Positions 23,409 to 33,701 of a DNA stretch of 64,000 nt are shown one piece after another. Below the pieces are notes generated by a model. The model ran no database searches, was not told where the DNA came from, and worked only from the letters and a program-made list of their open reading frames with translations. Made by a program: the position numbers and the translations under genes. The DNA comes from Poteriospumella lacustris (Eukaryota; Sar; Chrysophyceae; Chromulinales; Dinobryaceae), in NCBI GenBank assembly GCA_008000375.1, contig SMOI01000046.1, positions 58,906-122,905 of the forward strand. The letters are read 5' to 3'. The stretch's first letter is position 1, and the number at the start of each line of letters is the position of its first letter.

Positions 23409-26400
23409 ATGGACGATTTGGTTGATTTGATCGCCAAAATTCGACTCGACCAGAGCAATATCATCATTTCTCGAGATTCCTTGAAGGAGATCATCGATGT
23501 TCTCGACGATCAAGGATCTAATCATATCACTTTGGAAGCCTTTCTACAGTTCGTGTTCGATCGAGAGGTGGGCCATGCTCAACAACCCCCTGCTTTCAAA
23601 ACGCCTCCTGAGTCGCCTTTCCCAGAAAATCTTGAATCGCCTCAATTTACCTTCCGAACACCGATGAAGCCGTTCACTCCCTTCCCAATGACAGATGGGG
23701 GGAAAGACTCGGCCGGAAAACCCTCCGCGACAGCCAAACCGAGTGATGGTCCTTTCAGTCTCACCCCAGAGGATATGAAATCGGAAAAGCTTGGCGGCAT
23801 CCCGTCCAAGAAAGAAGCTTCAACTGCAAACGAAGAAGCCTCCTCCAATCCACCTACTGCTCGCAACGCGTCCGTGTTTTGGGGAGCCGCCACGACGCCG
23901 CGATTCAAGGACTTCGCCGAAGAAATCGCCTCCAACAAGGCAGCTACTTCTATGCCACAGAACCCTAATGACAGCGAAGATGCATTCAATTTCTCCACGT
24001 GGAAAGACTTCAAGTTTGAGCTTGGCGCCGCGACAGATATCAAAAAGAAAACCCGAGCGGCCGACAAGAACAAACCTGCCACTGGAACGGCCACTTCTCA
24101 ACCGTCTATGAACCCTACGGCCGCCGCGAAAACGGAGCCATTCGTACCTTCTACATCGAGAACGGAACGAAGTACTGCGTCCTCGGAGACAGAGGTGCCG
24201 ATGACATCGCGGTCCGTCGACAGTGGATTCAAAGTGCACACCGTTCAACCGGGGGATCGCTTGCAGCCCTTGACCGAAGACAACGCCAGTGGTAGTGACT
24301 CCACCCACTCCGTTGACAGTCGAAGTTCTGCGTCTACCTTCACGAAGTATGTCTTCGAGGATATGCCCGGCACCGCACGTAGCTCGCTGGGTACGCACCG
24401 TCAACATGGTCGTGACACCGCCAACAACGCCAACAACAACAGCAACAGCCAAGAGCCTGTAGCCACGGGAGAAGACTCTAGTGACGACGAAAGCGAAATG
24501 TCGATTGATGACATGCAAAGCCCCTTTGTCTTCACCGAAGAAGAACCGAAGACGGAAACAGTGAACCCAGGCGAGACCACCGCTCAGAAGGAAAACAACC
24601 CAGACAACAGCGTCGATACCGAGGCCCCGTCGGCGGGTGACAAATTGAAAACCCAAACCCGAACCCAGTCTACATCTTCTTCTTCGTCATCTACGACCAC
24701 GAATCCGAACGTTCCTGTGTTTGAATTCCCATCGAAATTGGAGTCAACCTTTGCCGGTCTGAACCTGGGCGGTCACAGTGACCCACTGGCACCCGGAACG
24801 TTCTCGTTCAATATTGGGACAGGATCGTCTTCTTCGACCACCTCGGCTCGTCAACCGCATATCAAGAAACTGGTGCAAAAGAAGAAAGACGCCAAGACGT
24901 CGTCGCATACGGTGCCACCGTTCGTACCGAACGTCTTCCCGTCTCAGCAGTCCTCATCGTCGTCACCCAATCGCCCTGCGCACCGTGTGGAGGTGCCGAA
25001 GGCTGGTGCGGGCGGAGGTTTGTTCTCGACGAGTCCCTTCGTCGCTGGTACAACGACGGGTGCCACAGGGTTGAATGGTTCCGATGCAGCCGGTGTCAAT
25101 GGCGATGCGCCGCCGGTGTGGTGGGCGGAGTATCAAACGCCACGACCGACGTCCGCACCAGCGCAGGACCTACCTAACGTGACCTCTGATACTCAGAAGG
25201 CAGCGAAAAGCCAACCCGAACACTCAGTGCCCGACGCGGTACCGACGTCAACAAATACAGCGACGGACAGTGGCGATGAGAACAGCAGCGGCAGCAGTAG
25301 CACGCGTAGCAATGACAATACCGACCCAACGGCCTCCTCGGTCTTACCCGAAGGATATGACAAGACGCTGTCGGACATTTTGGATGTCTACAGCAAGCAG
25401 GGCAAGCAGTGGTACTCCATGGGTCAATACGACAAGTAAGTCGTCTCCCGCCGCCACCGCCACCACCGCCGCCGCCACTATCGCCACCGCACGTGTCTCA
25501 TGTATCTCACCCCACCCCGTTTACTGTTGTCTATCTGTGTATACAGAGCGTCGGAGGCCTATACGAACTGTCTGAATCTCGCACCGAAGGATTGGATCGG
25601 TCGGGCAACCATCACGGGCAACCGGGCAGCCGTCAACTTCATGCTCAACCGGTACATGGAGTCCGTCGACGACTGCGACGATGCCCTCCGCATGGACCCC
25701 ACCTTGGTCAAGCTACACATTCGCAAGGGAAAAGCACTCATTCGCTTGGGTCACTTCAATCCCGCCGACACCGCCTTTTGGAAGTTGTTGCAAGCGAATA
25801 TGAAGGAATTCCGAGATATCGTGTCTGACGAGGACTATCTCGCGCAATTGGAACAGACCTTGGCCTCGGCCAAGATGGAAGCACAAGCGGGTATGCGTGA
25901 AGTGATGAAGCTCAAGGAAAGTATGAACAAATTGATTGCGGCGGAATCGAAAAAGGACTATGCGGAAGGTTTGAAAGTGGCGGAAGATATTTTGCATCGG
26001 GCACCGTTCGCACGCAATGCGATCGAAGCGAAAGCACGTGCCTTGTGTGAATTGCAACGGTTTGACACCGCCAAGGAGTACATGGAAGAAATCACGGCGT
26101 TGTATCCCGCGAATTTACGTGCCGTCCATGCGCATGCGATGGCCCCGACGACGTGTCCCAGCAAAACCGAGTTGCTCTGGGCCGAAGTGAAAGCACCTCC
26201 GGCGGTGGTCGTGTCGTTACCGGCGATCAAACGACTCTGTCTGTGCATGGGTTCGTCCATGGCGATGATCTATCTACAAGTGCTGAAGAACCACGTGTTG
26301 AGTAAGAATTGCTCGGCGGATGTGATGCTGAAGATGTTTGGTCTCTTGGAGATGTTGTCGCAGGACCTACCGGCGCAAGATTTGATGGAAACCTGGGCCT

Positions 26401-27748
26401 GGGTCCCGCGGGAAACGGCCAAATTACGTGAGTTGTTGTCGTTGAAGCAAACGGCGGATCAGCAATTCAAGGAGAAGTCGTATCGTGCGTCGATGCAATC
26501 GTATACCCAAGCGTTGCGAATGGACGGTACCGCCAAGCGATGGAATGCGATTTTGCATTGCAATCGGGCGGCCTGTCACATGTGTTTGACCATGTACGCG
26601 GAGGCCGTCAACGACTGCAACAATGCCATTCAATTGTATCCAGAGTACCATCGGGCGTATCTACGACGGGCTCGAGCCTATCGGGCCATGGACAAGTACA
26701 CTGAGAGTGTCCGCGACTATCGACGCTATCTGTGTTCGGACCCGGTACCCGTCGATTTCACCGAAGTGCAAAAGGAACTGGACGCGATGATGGAAGAGAA
26801 AGCGGCGGAGACGCTGCGTCAACAGCGTCAAGAGCAGCAACGACAGGAACAGCTACGCAAGCAGCAACAGCAACAGCAGCAGCAACAGCAGCAGCGGCCG
26901 TCCAGTGCCAAGACCGGCGGCTCCTCGCAGCAACAGCAGCAAAGCTTCCCGTTTCCCGGTGGCTCGAAAACGGCCGGGGGACATAGCCAATTCCATCGCC
27001 CGCGATCAGCGCAGTTCCAAGGCGGACGCAACACGTGGCACGGGCAATTCTTCGACGACGATGAGGACGACGACGAGGACGAGGACGAGGACGACGCCCA
27101 CCAGCGACGCTTCCAGCAACAGCAGTATCAACGCTTCCGCGAGGGCAACGCCAACGCGGACGGGTATTATCGGGGCAGCTCCAGCCACCGATCGTCGCGT
27201 CAACCACCGCAACAGCAGCAGCACAACGCGGGTACATCGAGCAGCTACACGCAGCGGCCGCCTACTGCCAATGGCGGCAGCAGCAGCAATGCGCGCGGTG
27301 CCAGTGGTGGTACGTCGCCTCGTCCTGGTACCGCCAACGGCAGCGGTACCAGCAGCGGTAGTGGCAGTGGGAGCGGTAGCACCAAGGGCCACGGTAGCAC
27401 ACAACAGCAACAGCACACGACGCTGTTCTCGTTGCAAGAGAAGGACCACTACACGATCCTCGGGGTCGATACCGCCGCCTCGGAGCGGGACATCAAAATC
27501 GCGTACCGTAGATTGGCCTTGCAGTTCCACCCGGATAAGAACAAAGACGCAGGTGCCGAAGATCGGTTCAAGATGATCGCCTTGGCGTATTCGGTTTTGG
27601 TTGATAAGGTACGTTGATGCGACTCAAACGAGGCGATCGATGAGGATGAGGAAGCTGACGTGTGCCTCGTTTGCTGGTGATGATGTAGGGTTCGCGACGG
27701 GAGTACGACTTGAGCCGACCGCTACCGCGGTCGAGTCGTCACTGGTAA
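23409..27748 (+). CDS. Very long TPR-DnaJ co-chaperone (DNAJC7/plant TPR15-16-like)
   Basis: Exons 23409-25435, 25547-27608 and 27689-27748 give 1382 aa. The N-terminal 650 residues are mostly disordered, rich in Ser/Thr/Pro, with scattered aromatic patches ([37 protein letters not shown]); the first 60 residues resemble a lone EF-hand pair. TPR repeats fill about 665-1100 ([57 protein letters not shown]). A polyglutamine run lies near 1114-1125, then an acidic Asp/Glu run and Ser/Gly tract. The C-terminal J domain (about 1307-1370) has the HPD motif ([10 protein letters not shown]). TPR-J proteins link Hsp70 and Hsp90. The long N-terminal extension is shared in outline with plant TPR15/16. 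Confidence 0.9.
26860..26895 (+). repeat. CAG/CAA repeat encoding polyglutamine
   Basis: A mixed CAG/CAA run encodes 11 consecutive Gln residues between the TPR and J domains of the TPR-DnaJ protein. Mixed codons make it less slippage-prone than pure CAG. Confidence 0.85.
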
Positions 27749-28543
27749 CGTAGAGGGGTAGTTTTCGTGCCGGCCGGTCGCCAGTCAGTGCGCGGCGATC
27801 GCTGTCTGTGTGACGATTCGCTGTCTGTGCGCGACGATTCGCTGTAAGGAATAGCGGCGGATGAGGAGGTCATCGCCACCCGCTGTCAAACCATAAGCAT
27901 AATAGATCCATCGTATCTCACCACCCCCCCGCTACGTATTTAGAGAATTGAACCGAGAAAATGTGCCCACCTGACGTACTGTATACCCCCCCACTTTACC
28001 ACTGGGGGACTTTCCCGTTGTTAGTCCCACAAGTAGCTGCCCTTTTGTTCTTTGATGTATGTTCGATATAGGTTCTGAGGAAAGATTTGCCCTTCGCGGA
28101 GGAAGATTTGACCCATCCATAGAATATCTGAACGAATGAATGAATGTATGAATTGACTGAAAAGTTCTTTCTTACAATCACTTTGACAACTGATTAATGC
28201 GGCAAAATGTCCGCCCGCCATTTGCTCGTGTGGCGCTTCGATGAACTCGGTCGCGGATCGAAGTTGTCACTTGCCTTGCGGTCGGTCTGGTAGTTCTTCT
28301 GTATCGTCCGCATCAACATCCTCCACAGTCGCTCGTGCGGCAAAACTCGTCACGGCTCTCCATAAAGAGCACATCCGTTTCCTCGTTCAAAGAATGGAAT
28401 CCAGTTGACACATGCACTCAAGTCATTAATTTTCTTTCATACAGACAAAGACAAAACAACTCAATTCGCAACATTTACATTCACAACATGTACAACTTTG
28501 TATATATCCAGTAGAAGGAGAACACAAGATGCTACCTCTGATG
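27749..28543. other. Intergenic, convergent, holding palindromic repeat copy A
   Basis: This 795-base gap between the ends of the TPR-DnaJ gene and a small minus-strand gene contains the half-palindrome at 27986-28029 and a short AATG run near 28133-28150. No gene is supported. Confidence 0.55.
27986..28029 (+). repeat. Palindromic repeat family, copy A (right half only)
   Basis: This matches the right arm of the copies at 29077, 47055 and 48762: CCCACTTTACC, then ACTGGGGGACTTTCCCGTTG, then the shared flank TTAGTCCCA. I find no matching left arm upstream. It shares CCCACTTTACC with copy B, unlike copies C and D (CCCGCG). Confidence 0.75.
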
Positions 28544-28915
28544 TTAACGTTGTTGTCGATGCTGGCGGTGTTTGTCCATCCTTTCTCGGACGCCTTTGTC
28601 GATTTCCAGTTCGATAGTACGCAGATTGGATTCCTTCATGTAACCCTTGACATCCGATCGCAGAGCGACAATCTGTTGTTCGACCGAGTCGAGTTTGTGC
28701 CCAACGAAATCGATTTTATGGTCAATGACCGTGAAGCGTGCATCCAGCACATACAACAACCCACCACCAACTACCAAGGTGGTAAATACGCTCAACAACC
28801 CAAGAAGACCTTTCTTATCTTTGAGATAAGGTTTGAGCGACTCGAATCGGTCATCAATTCTCCCACCTACGGAACTGGTGGTACTGAACCGCTTTCTGGC
28901 AAATTTACTGAACAT
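28544..28915 (-). CDS. Small mitochondrial-type membrane protein with coiled coil
   Basis: Intronless, 123 aa, from the ATG at 28913-28915. The N-terminus (MFSKFARKRFSTTSSVGGR) is basic and hydroxylated like a mitochondrial presequence. A single membrane segment lies at about 36-57 (GLLGLLSVFTTLVVGGGLLYV), followed by a short coiled coil (about 64-112) and a His/Arg/Gln tail. No family recognised. It lies between palindromic repeat copies A and B. The full-length frame on the opposite strand is judged a shadow. Confidence 0.65.
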   Translation of the reverse strand: MFSKFARKRFSTTSSVGGRIDDRFESLKPYLKDKKGLLGLLSVFTTLVVGGGLLYVLDARFTVIDHKIDFVGHKLDSVEQQIVALRSDVKGYMKESNLRTIELEIDKGVRERMDKHRQHRQQR

Positions 28916-29398
28916 GGTGAGCGAGGAAATACCTTTGAGTTGTGTTTAGTCGGTGCATCATCCCCGCTGCAGAAGACGTCGTCCCGAAGCAGTCGATCAC
29001 TTGTCACATGACAACGTGATGCGACAAACGACTTTTGACTTGTCGCTCACTTTTGACAACAAGTGCAATGACGTACACAAGGGGAAGCCTCCGTGGTAAG
29101 TGGGCAAGTCTTACCCACTTTACCGCTGATGAGGGAGGGGGGGGGGCTTTCCCCTTGTTATTAAATAGTCCCAGATGCTTCTTCCACTCACCTGCACTGC
29201 CGAGTACGGCGCGTCGACGTCTCCACTTCCTACGGCCGCACCAGCTGCCACCACCGTCGGCACGTCGGCACTGCAAACAGCACTAAACAACAGCTACAAA
29301 AAGCAAGAAAGTGTGCGTTTCAAGAGCGGCGTACACGCACGCCGCCCAGTTTACAATTCGAGTGATACATGACCCCATGTTGACACACAGGTGTCTGT
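28916..29398. other. Intergenic holding palindromic repeat copy B
   Basis: This 483-base gap between two minus-strand genes contains the repeat at 29077-29173. Nothing else is supported. Confidence 0.55.
29077..29173 (+). repeat. Palindromic repeat family, copy B
   Basis: The left arm begins ACAAGGGGAAGCCTCCGTGG and continues TAAGTGGG; the right arm has CCCACTTTACC and ends GGGCTTTCCCCTTGT. The stem change to AAGTGGG is matched by CCCACTT on the other side. The flank TAGTCCCA follows after about 8 extra bases, and there is a 10-G run inside. Confidence 0.85.
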
Positions 29399-30703
29399 CT
29401 ATTTGGCAGAATCCATCAACGCCAAGAGATCATCATCGTCGTCGGCCCCAGCTTTACGTTCTGCTTTCGCATCATCTTTCAGGTCCAAATCCCGCATGTA
29501 CGATTCGACCGTCTTGGCACCCAACGACGCATCGATGTCGATCGAAATGATGAAGGTATCGTCGGCATCGATGTCGAAGCTATCGGTCGCTTTGCCATCG
29601 TCTTCTCCCTTCGCAAAGGCGGCACCTCGACTCTCTACCAAATTGATTTTCAATCCACCGCCACTGCTACCTTTACCTTCCGCTTTGGTAGGGCTACCCA
29701 CCTCTTGATGGTGCATACCCAACAAGTCCGCTAAGACGGACAGTTCCGCCTTCGCACTGGATTCACCACCGCTTCCACCACTGCCTTTCTTCGAGGGAGT
29801 CAAATCAGCGGCAGCAGATACCGGTTTAGGCATTGCCGACAGATCTACAGGGTGATGTTGATGTTGTGCACCCGAGGATTCCATGAAACGACTGAACGCG
29901 GTCTCCGCCTCACGAAACGATGCCGGAAGACTGCGATTGTTGCTAGCCGCATCCGGACGAAGATACATGTTCTTCCCCAATGGAGATGAATGATCAAAGA
30001 CTTGTGTACTCTCCGTGACTTCTCCATCAACCGCCGTTGGGAAACGCTGCGTATTGACGACGGAACCATTCTCGAAATAACGAATGGTTCCAGGGATATC
30101 CACATCAAAGGGCAACTTGCCAGTATTTTTCAAGATCAACACACCATTCATGGTCTGTAATTCTTGTTGCAAAAACAAAGAAACCTTCACTCTACGCCCT
30201 TGGAAGAACTGAAAAATGGTCTGTTGCAAGAGCAGCCAGTTGCCCTGCGACAAGTTGGTGTACATGTTGATACACCGTGAGATAGCCGAGGAAAGCAATG
30301 GCAAGACCGCATCGGATTGAACAATCACCGATAAGGCATCCAAGTGCTGCAAGGTGATTTGCAAATATTGTTGTGGGCACGTGCAGGCCAACACTTGATA
30401 CTTGACACCCATGCTCATCAAGTCGTACAGCTTCTCCATAGACTGCTTGTTCAGTCGCATAATCGAAGAGTGGGCAAGCTTATCAAAGATTTGCTTGGTG
30501 GATGAATTGGAATACATTTCTTGTGGCTTGAAAAGCTCTTCCAAAAACACTGGGGTGTACATCGTACGAATGACATCCTCCAACACCTTGCGGGCCTTCT
30601 CTTCAGGAATATTCTGGGCTTGCAAACGCTGGTGCAAAATATAAATCATTTCGCCTCCCATATTGATGACCAAAATAGGCATCGCCAACAACGATCCCAA
30701 CAT
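29399..30703 (-). CDS. OSCP1: OSCP1 (organic solute carrier partner 1) homologue
   Basis: Intronless, 434 aa. OSCP1 proteins are linked to cilia and basal bodies and, in mammals, to organic solute uptake; the biochemical role is unclear. The N-terminal half is strongly family-like: MPILVINMGGEMIYILHQRL, AQNIPEEKARKVLEDVIRTM, LEELFKPQEMYS, DKLAHSSIMRLNKQSMEKLY and HLDALSVIVQSD. GVLILKNTGKLPFDVDIPGT lies near 190-215. The C-terminal third is low-complexity and acidic. Shares a divergent promoter with the peroxiredoxin gene. Confidence 0.93.
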   Translation of the reverse strand: MLGSLLAMPILVINMGGEMIYILHQRLQAQNIPEEKARKVLEDVIRTMYTPVFLEELFKPQEMYSNSSTKQIFDKLAHSSIMRLNKQSMEKLYDLMSMGVKYQVLACTCPQQYLQITLQHLDALSVIVQSDAVLPLLSSAISRCINMYTNLSQGNWLLLQQTIFQFFQGRRVKVSLFLQQELQTMNGVLILKNTGKLPFDVDIPGTIRYFENGSVVNTQRFPTAVDGEVTESTQVFDHSSPLGKNMYLRPDAASNNRSLPASFREAETAFSRFMESSGAQHQHHPVDLSAMPKPVSAAADLTPSKKGSGGSGGESSAKAELSVLADLLGMHHQEVGSPTKAEGKGSSGGGLKINLVESRGAAFAKGEDDGKATDSFDIDADDTFIISIDIDASLGAKTVESYMRDLDLKDDAKAERKAGADDDDDLLALMDSAK

Positions 30704-31174
30704 TTTTGCGCTGTGCGTGACGTCTTATCTTCGAGAACTATGAAAACGAAAGTACTGGACCACTAATCCTTGGGTAAAGCCCCTCTATATAGTGACCTCA
30801 CCACGCACAAAAAACAAAGTCAACCTTTCAAATATTGTGCAGACCTTTGACAACAGTTCTCTGTCCGAAAGTCCGAAATCTCATCATCGACGATGCGATG
30901 CGCCTCGACGATCTTCGAGACCGAGCACCGACACACAGCACAAAACTCGACCATTGTCACAGGACACTCCGCTACGAAAACAGCGAGGCAAAATTACGAA
31001 ACGTCTTTCGGAGCTCCTGTCATCATCATCCTGTCGTCTTCGTTGTTGACCCACCCAAACCTGCGTCACGTCGAACCATTTCAATCAATCAACGAATCTT
31101 TTCAATGGCTGTACGCTATTTGAAACACATGCAATCAGAAGGAATCAGAATATTAATTCAAAAATAGATAGAGG
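30704..31174. other. Intergenic, divergent promoter region
   Basis: This 471-base gap lies between OSCP1 and peroxiredoxin starts. No gene or clear motif is seen. Confidence 0.45.
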
Positions 31175-31945
31175 ATGATGCTTCGAGTGTTAATCTTACT
31201 AGGTCTCCTCGCAGTGTCGATGGCCTTTGCACCGGCGCGAAGAATGTCGATCCCTGCTGGTATCATGCGCAAGTCTGCATTGTCGGCCAAAGAAGGAGAC
31301 AAGGTGCCTGATGTAGTTTTCAAGGCGAGAGTTCGAGATGAGACCATTGTCGGCCCTAATCCTTTCAAGTGGAAGGATGTGACATCCTCTGACCTGTTCA
31401 ATGGAAAGCGAGTTGTTGTCTTTGCATTGCCTGGTGCATTTACGCCGACCTGTTCGTCGACTCACCTGCCTGGATATGAATCGAAGTATGGTAAGTTTTA
31501 ATATTTCATGCTTGTGATGCATGAAGGGCAGATTTTACCGTGAAATGTTGCAGATGAGCTGAAGCAATGTGGCGTTGACGAGGTCTACTGCCTCTCAGTG
31601 AACGATGCGTTTGTCATGCGTCAATGGGGAATCCATCAAGGCTTAGAGAAGGAAGATAAGGATACATCGAATCCTTTAAACCCCGGTAACTTCAAGCGCG
31701 TCAAACTGTTGCCTGACGGATCTGCTCATTTCACACGAGGAATGGGAATGGGCTGCGTTTGGGACACGGAGCGTGGCTTCGGAGAACGATCCTGGCGTTA
31801 CAGCGCTGTCATCGACAATGGCGTTGTGGAGAAGCTTTTTATTGAAGGAGGAAAGGTGGTCCAAAACTTCGGAGCAGATCCGTTCGAGGTTTCTGATGCT
31901 GACACGATGCTGAACTATTTGAAAAGCCACCCCAAGAAGAACTAG
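31175..31945 (+). CDS. Type II (PRX5-like) peroxiredoxin, probably plastid-targeted
   Basis: Exons 31175-31490 and 31554-31945 give 235 aa. Reduces hydroperoxides using thiol donors. The peroxidatic Cys is in PGAFTPTCSSTHLPGY (about 88-103), and a second Cys lies in QCGVDEVYCLSVNDAF. Residues 1-17 form a signal peptide (MMLRVLILLGLLAVSMA) and the next residues are FAPARR, matching the A|F-x-P motif at the signal/transit boundary of plastid proteins in algae with secondary red plastids. The following stretch is basic and Ser/Ala-rich, like a transit peptide. The mature enzyme starts near residue 38. Two ATGs are adjacent; the first is used here. Confidence 0.94.
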
Positions 31946-32363
31946 ACAGCAGACAAAGACTTCGGATATAAACGATTTTCGCAAGAAGTACTAAATGAGC
32001 AAAACTAATAATTTAAGCAGATGATTGTGCGCGAAATCATCGCCACCTAACTGGTACCTTCGGTCGCTGCCTCTTTGTCTCTCTCCCACACCATTTCTCG
32101 CGGCGAATGTCATTCTAGCAGATCGATCACTGATTAAGCAGCAACTTACAGAGTTTGAGTCAAATGAATCACACTACGTCAAATAAGGTTTGCTATTATT
32201 GTAGAATATGAAAACAACAAACAGACCATCGCACCACAACCAGGGTTAGGAACAACCCAAGTTCAGGTCCACGAAAGTAGAGACACATCACAACGTCAAA
32301 ACATGAGAAATACCTTCATCCATTCACATCCATGAATGAAAGTCCAGCTACACCTCAAATATC
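31946..32363. other. Intergenic, convergent 3' regions
   Basis: This 418-base AT-rich gap lies between the ends of peroxiredoxin and RABL2. No gene is seen. Confidence 0.45.
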
Positions 32364-33235
32364 CTACTTATGATCAGAGAGAAGGTCCAAAACCTCCGAC
32401 AAGGCGTCTCCTCCTGATTCTTTGTACTTTTTCGCCTCTTGCACCGCCGTTTCGAAGATCTAAAAGAAAGAAATAGAATTGTTGGAAATGCTTCGACCGC
32501 AATATTGAGCAATACAATGCAACGAACCTTAACGATATTTGTTCCATCCGCTGCTGAAACGAAAAAGAAGGGCAAATTGTGTTTGGTGGCGAACTTGAAC
32601 TCTTTCCGCGTTACCTGCACAAACAAGTCGATTTAGAATAGAACCATAATCGGACAGCCGGGATTATATGCAAGCTTACGTTGTAGTCGGCATCGATCTT
32701 GTTTGCAATCAAAACACAGGGAATATTGGGACAATGTTCACGCAGCTCCGCATACCAATCGGTTAGATGCTGATAGGTGATTTTTCTGGTCACATCGAAG
32801 ACAAGAATGCAACAATGGGCTCTGTAATAATAGGAAGGATGCATCTTGTTGAACACTTCTTGACCGGCTGTGTCCCAAAAGTCTATATCAATCGAAATGC
32901 GCTCATGAGAGTCAGATCGGCGGAGTTGTTGAGAATTCTTCACTCCTATTACCTATTACGGTGGATTTTTCATCTCCGCGACCTTTGATCTCCTTTCGAT
33001 ACAACGTAAGAGCATATGTCGAAAGCTACCGTAGCATTCCATGAAATACAAGTTAAAGTCTGGACTGTAAAATGGTGTTGAAGCGTGACATTACCTGTCG
33101 AGGATTGTACTCATCCATCAAAAATCTCTCAATGAGTTTTGATTTACCGACAGCACTGTCACCAAGAAGGATAATCTTCAAATCTGGATCAGGCAAATCA
33201 GAGATATCGTCTCCAGCGGATTCTTTAGCAGACAT
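32364..33235 (-). CDS. RABL2: RABL2-type small GTPase
   Basis: Exons, complement: 33235-33095, 33025-32953, 32882-32680, 32614-32528 and 32459-32364, giving 199 aa. RABL2 binds the intraflagellar transport B complex and controls IFT and ciliary cargo. The P-loop GDSAVGKS lies at 25-32, followed by KLIERFLMDEYNPRQLSTYA (the effector region typical of RABL2), DFWDTAGQEVF (switch II), NKIDAD (guanine specificity) and VSAADGTN. Like other RABL2 proteins it ends without prenylation cysteines (DLLSDHK). Intron 2 is flanked by a duplicated CCTATTAC (complement), so the donor choice there rests on frame. Shares a divergent promoter with the TruA fusion gene. Confidence 0.93.
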
Positions 33236-33701
33236 GATTGTTTGAAACTATTCTCAGACTGAAAGAAAGATATATGATGCTCTATCGCTTCAACTAGACC
33301 CCGAGAATCCTTCTACCCTATCGATCGACTTCTGGAACAAAAGTAGATTGATCTGACAACAGCGTGAGACTTGTAATGGTCTCAAGGGAAATGAAATATA
33401 CCATGAAGAGCACACGATTGCTACAAAGCTCCTCTTCTCTGCGGTTCGCGAAGTTCGAAAAGCGACAGCAGCGCCGACGAGCACAACGGAACCTCGCACC
33501 CGTTTCGTGTTTTCATACTCGAGCAGCCGACCATCCGGTCCGACCATTCTCATCGACCATTCGACTCAGGCCTCATTGACAATGGCTTTTGGTGATAAAC
33601 ACTTGAAAGGGAACTGTTCAACTGAACGTTTTTCTCATCAGTGGTGCTCGCTCATAGATTTTCAAAAGCGTTGTGCTGGAACAAGTGGAACAAAAAAGTA
33701 G
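33236..33701. other. Intergenic, divergent promoter region
   Basis: This 466-base gap lies between RABL2 and the TruA fusion. No gene is seen. Confidence 0.45.

Noticed and set aside
28529-29011. Plus-strand frame of 160 codons
   Set aside because: Antisense to the small membrane protein; no membrane segment or motif of its own.
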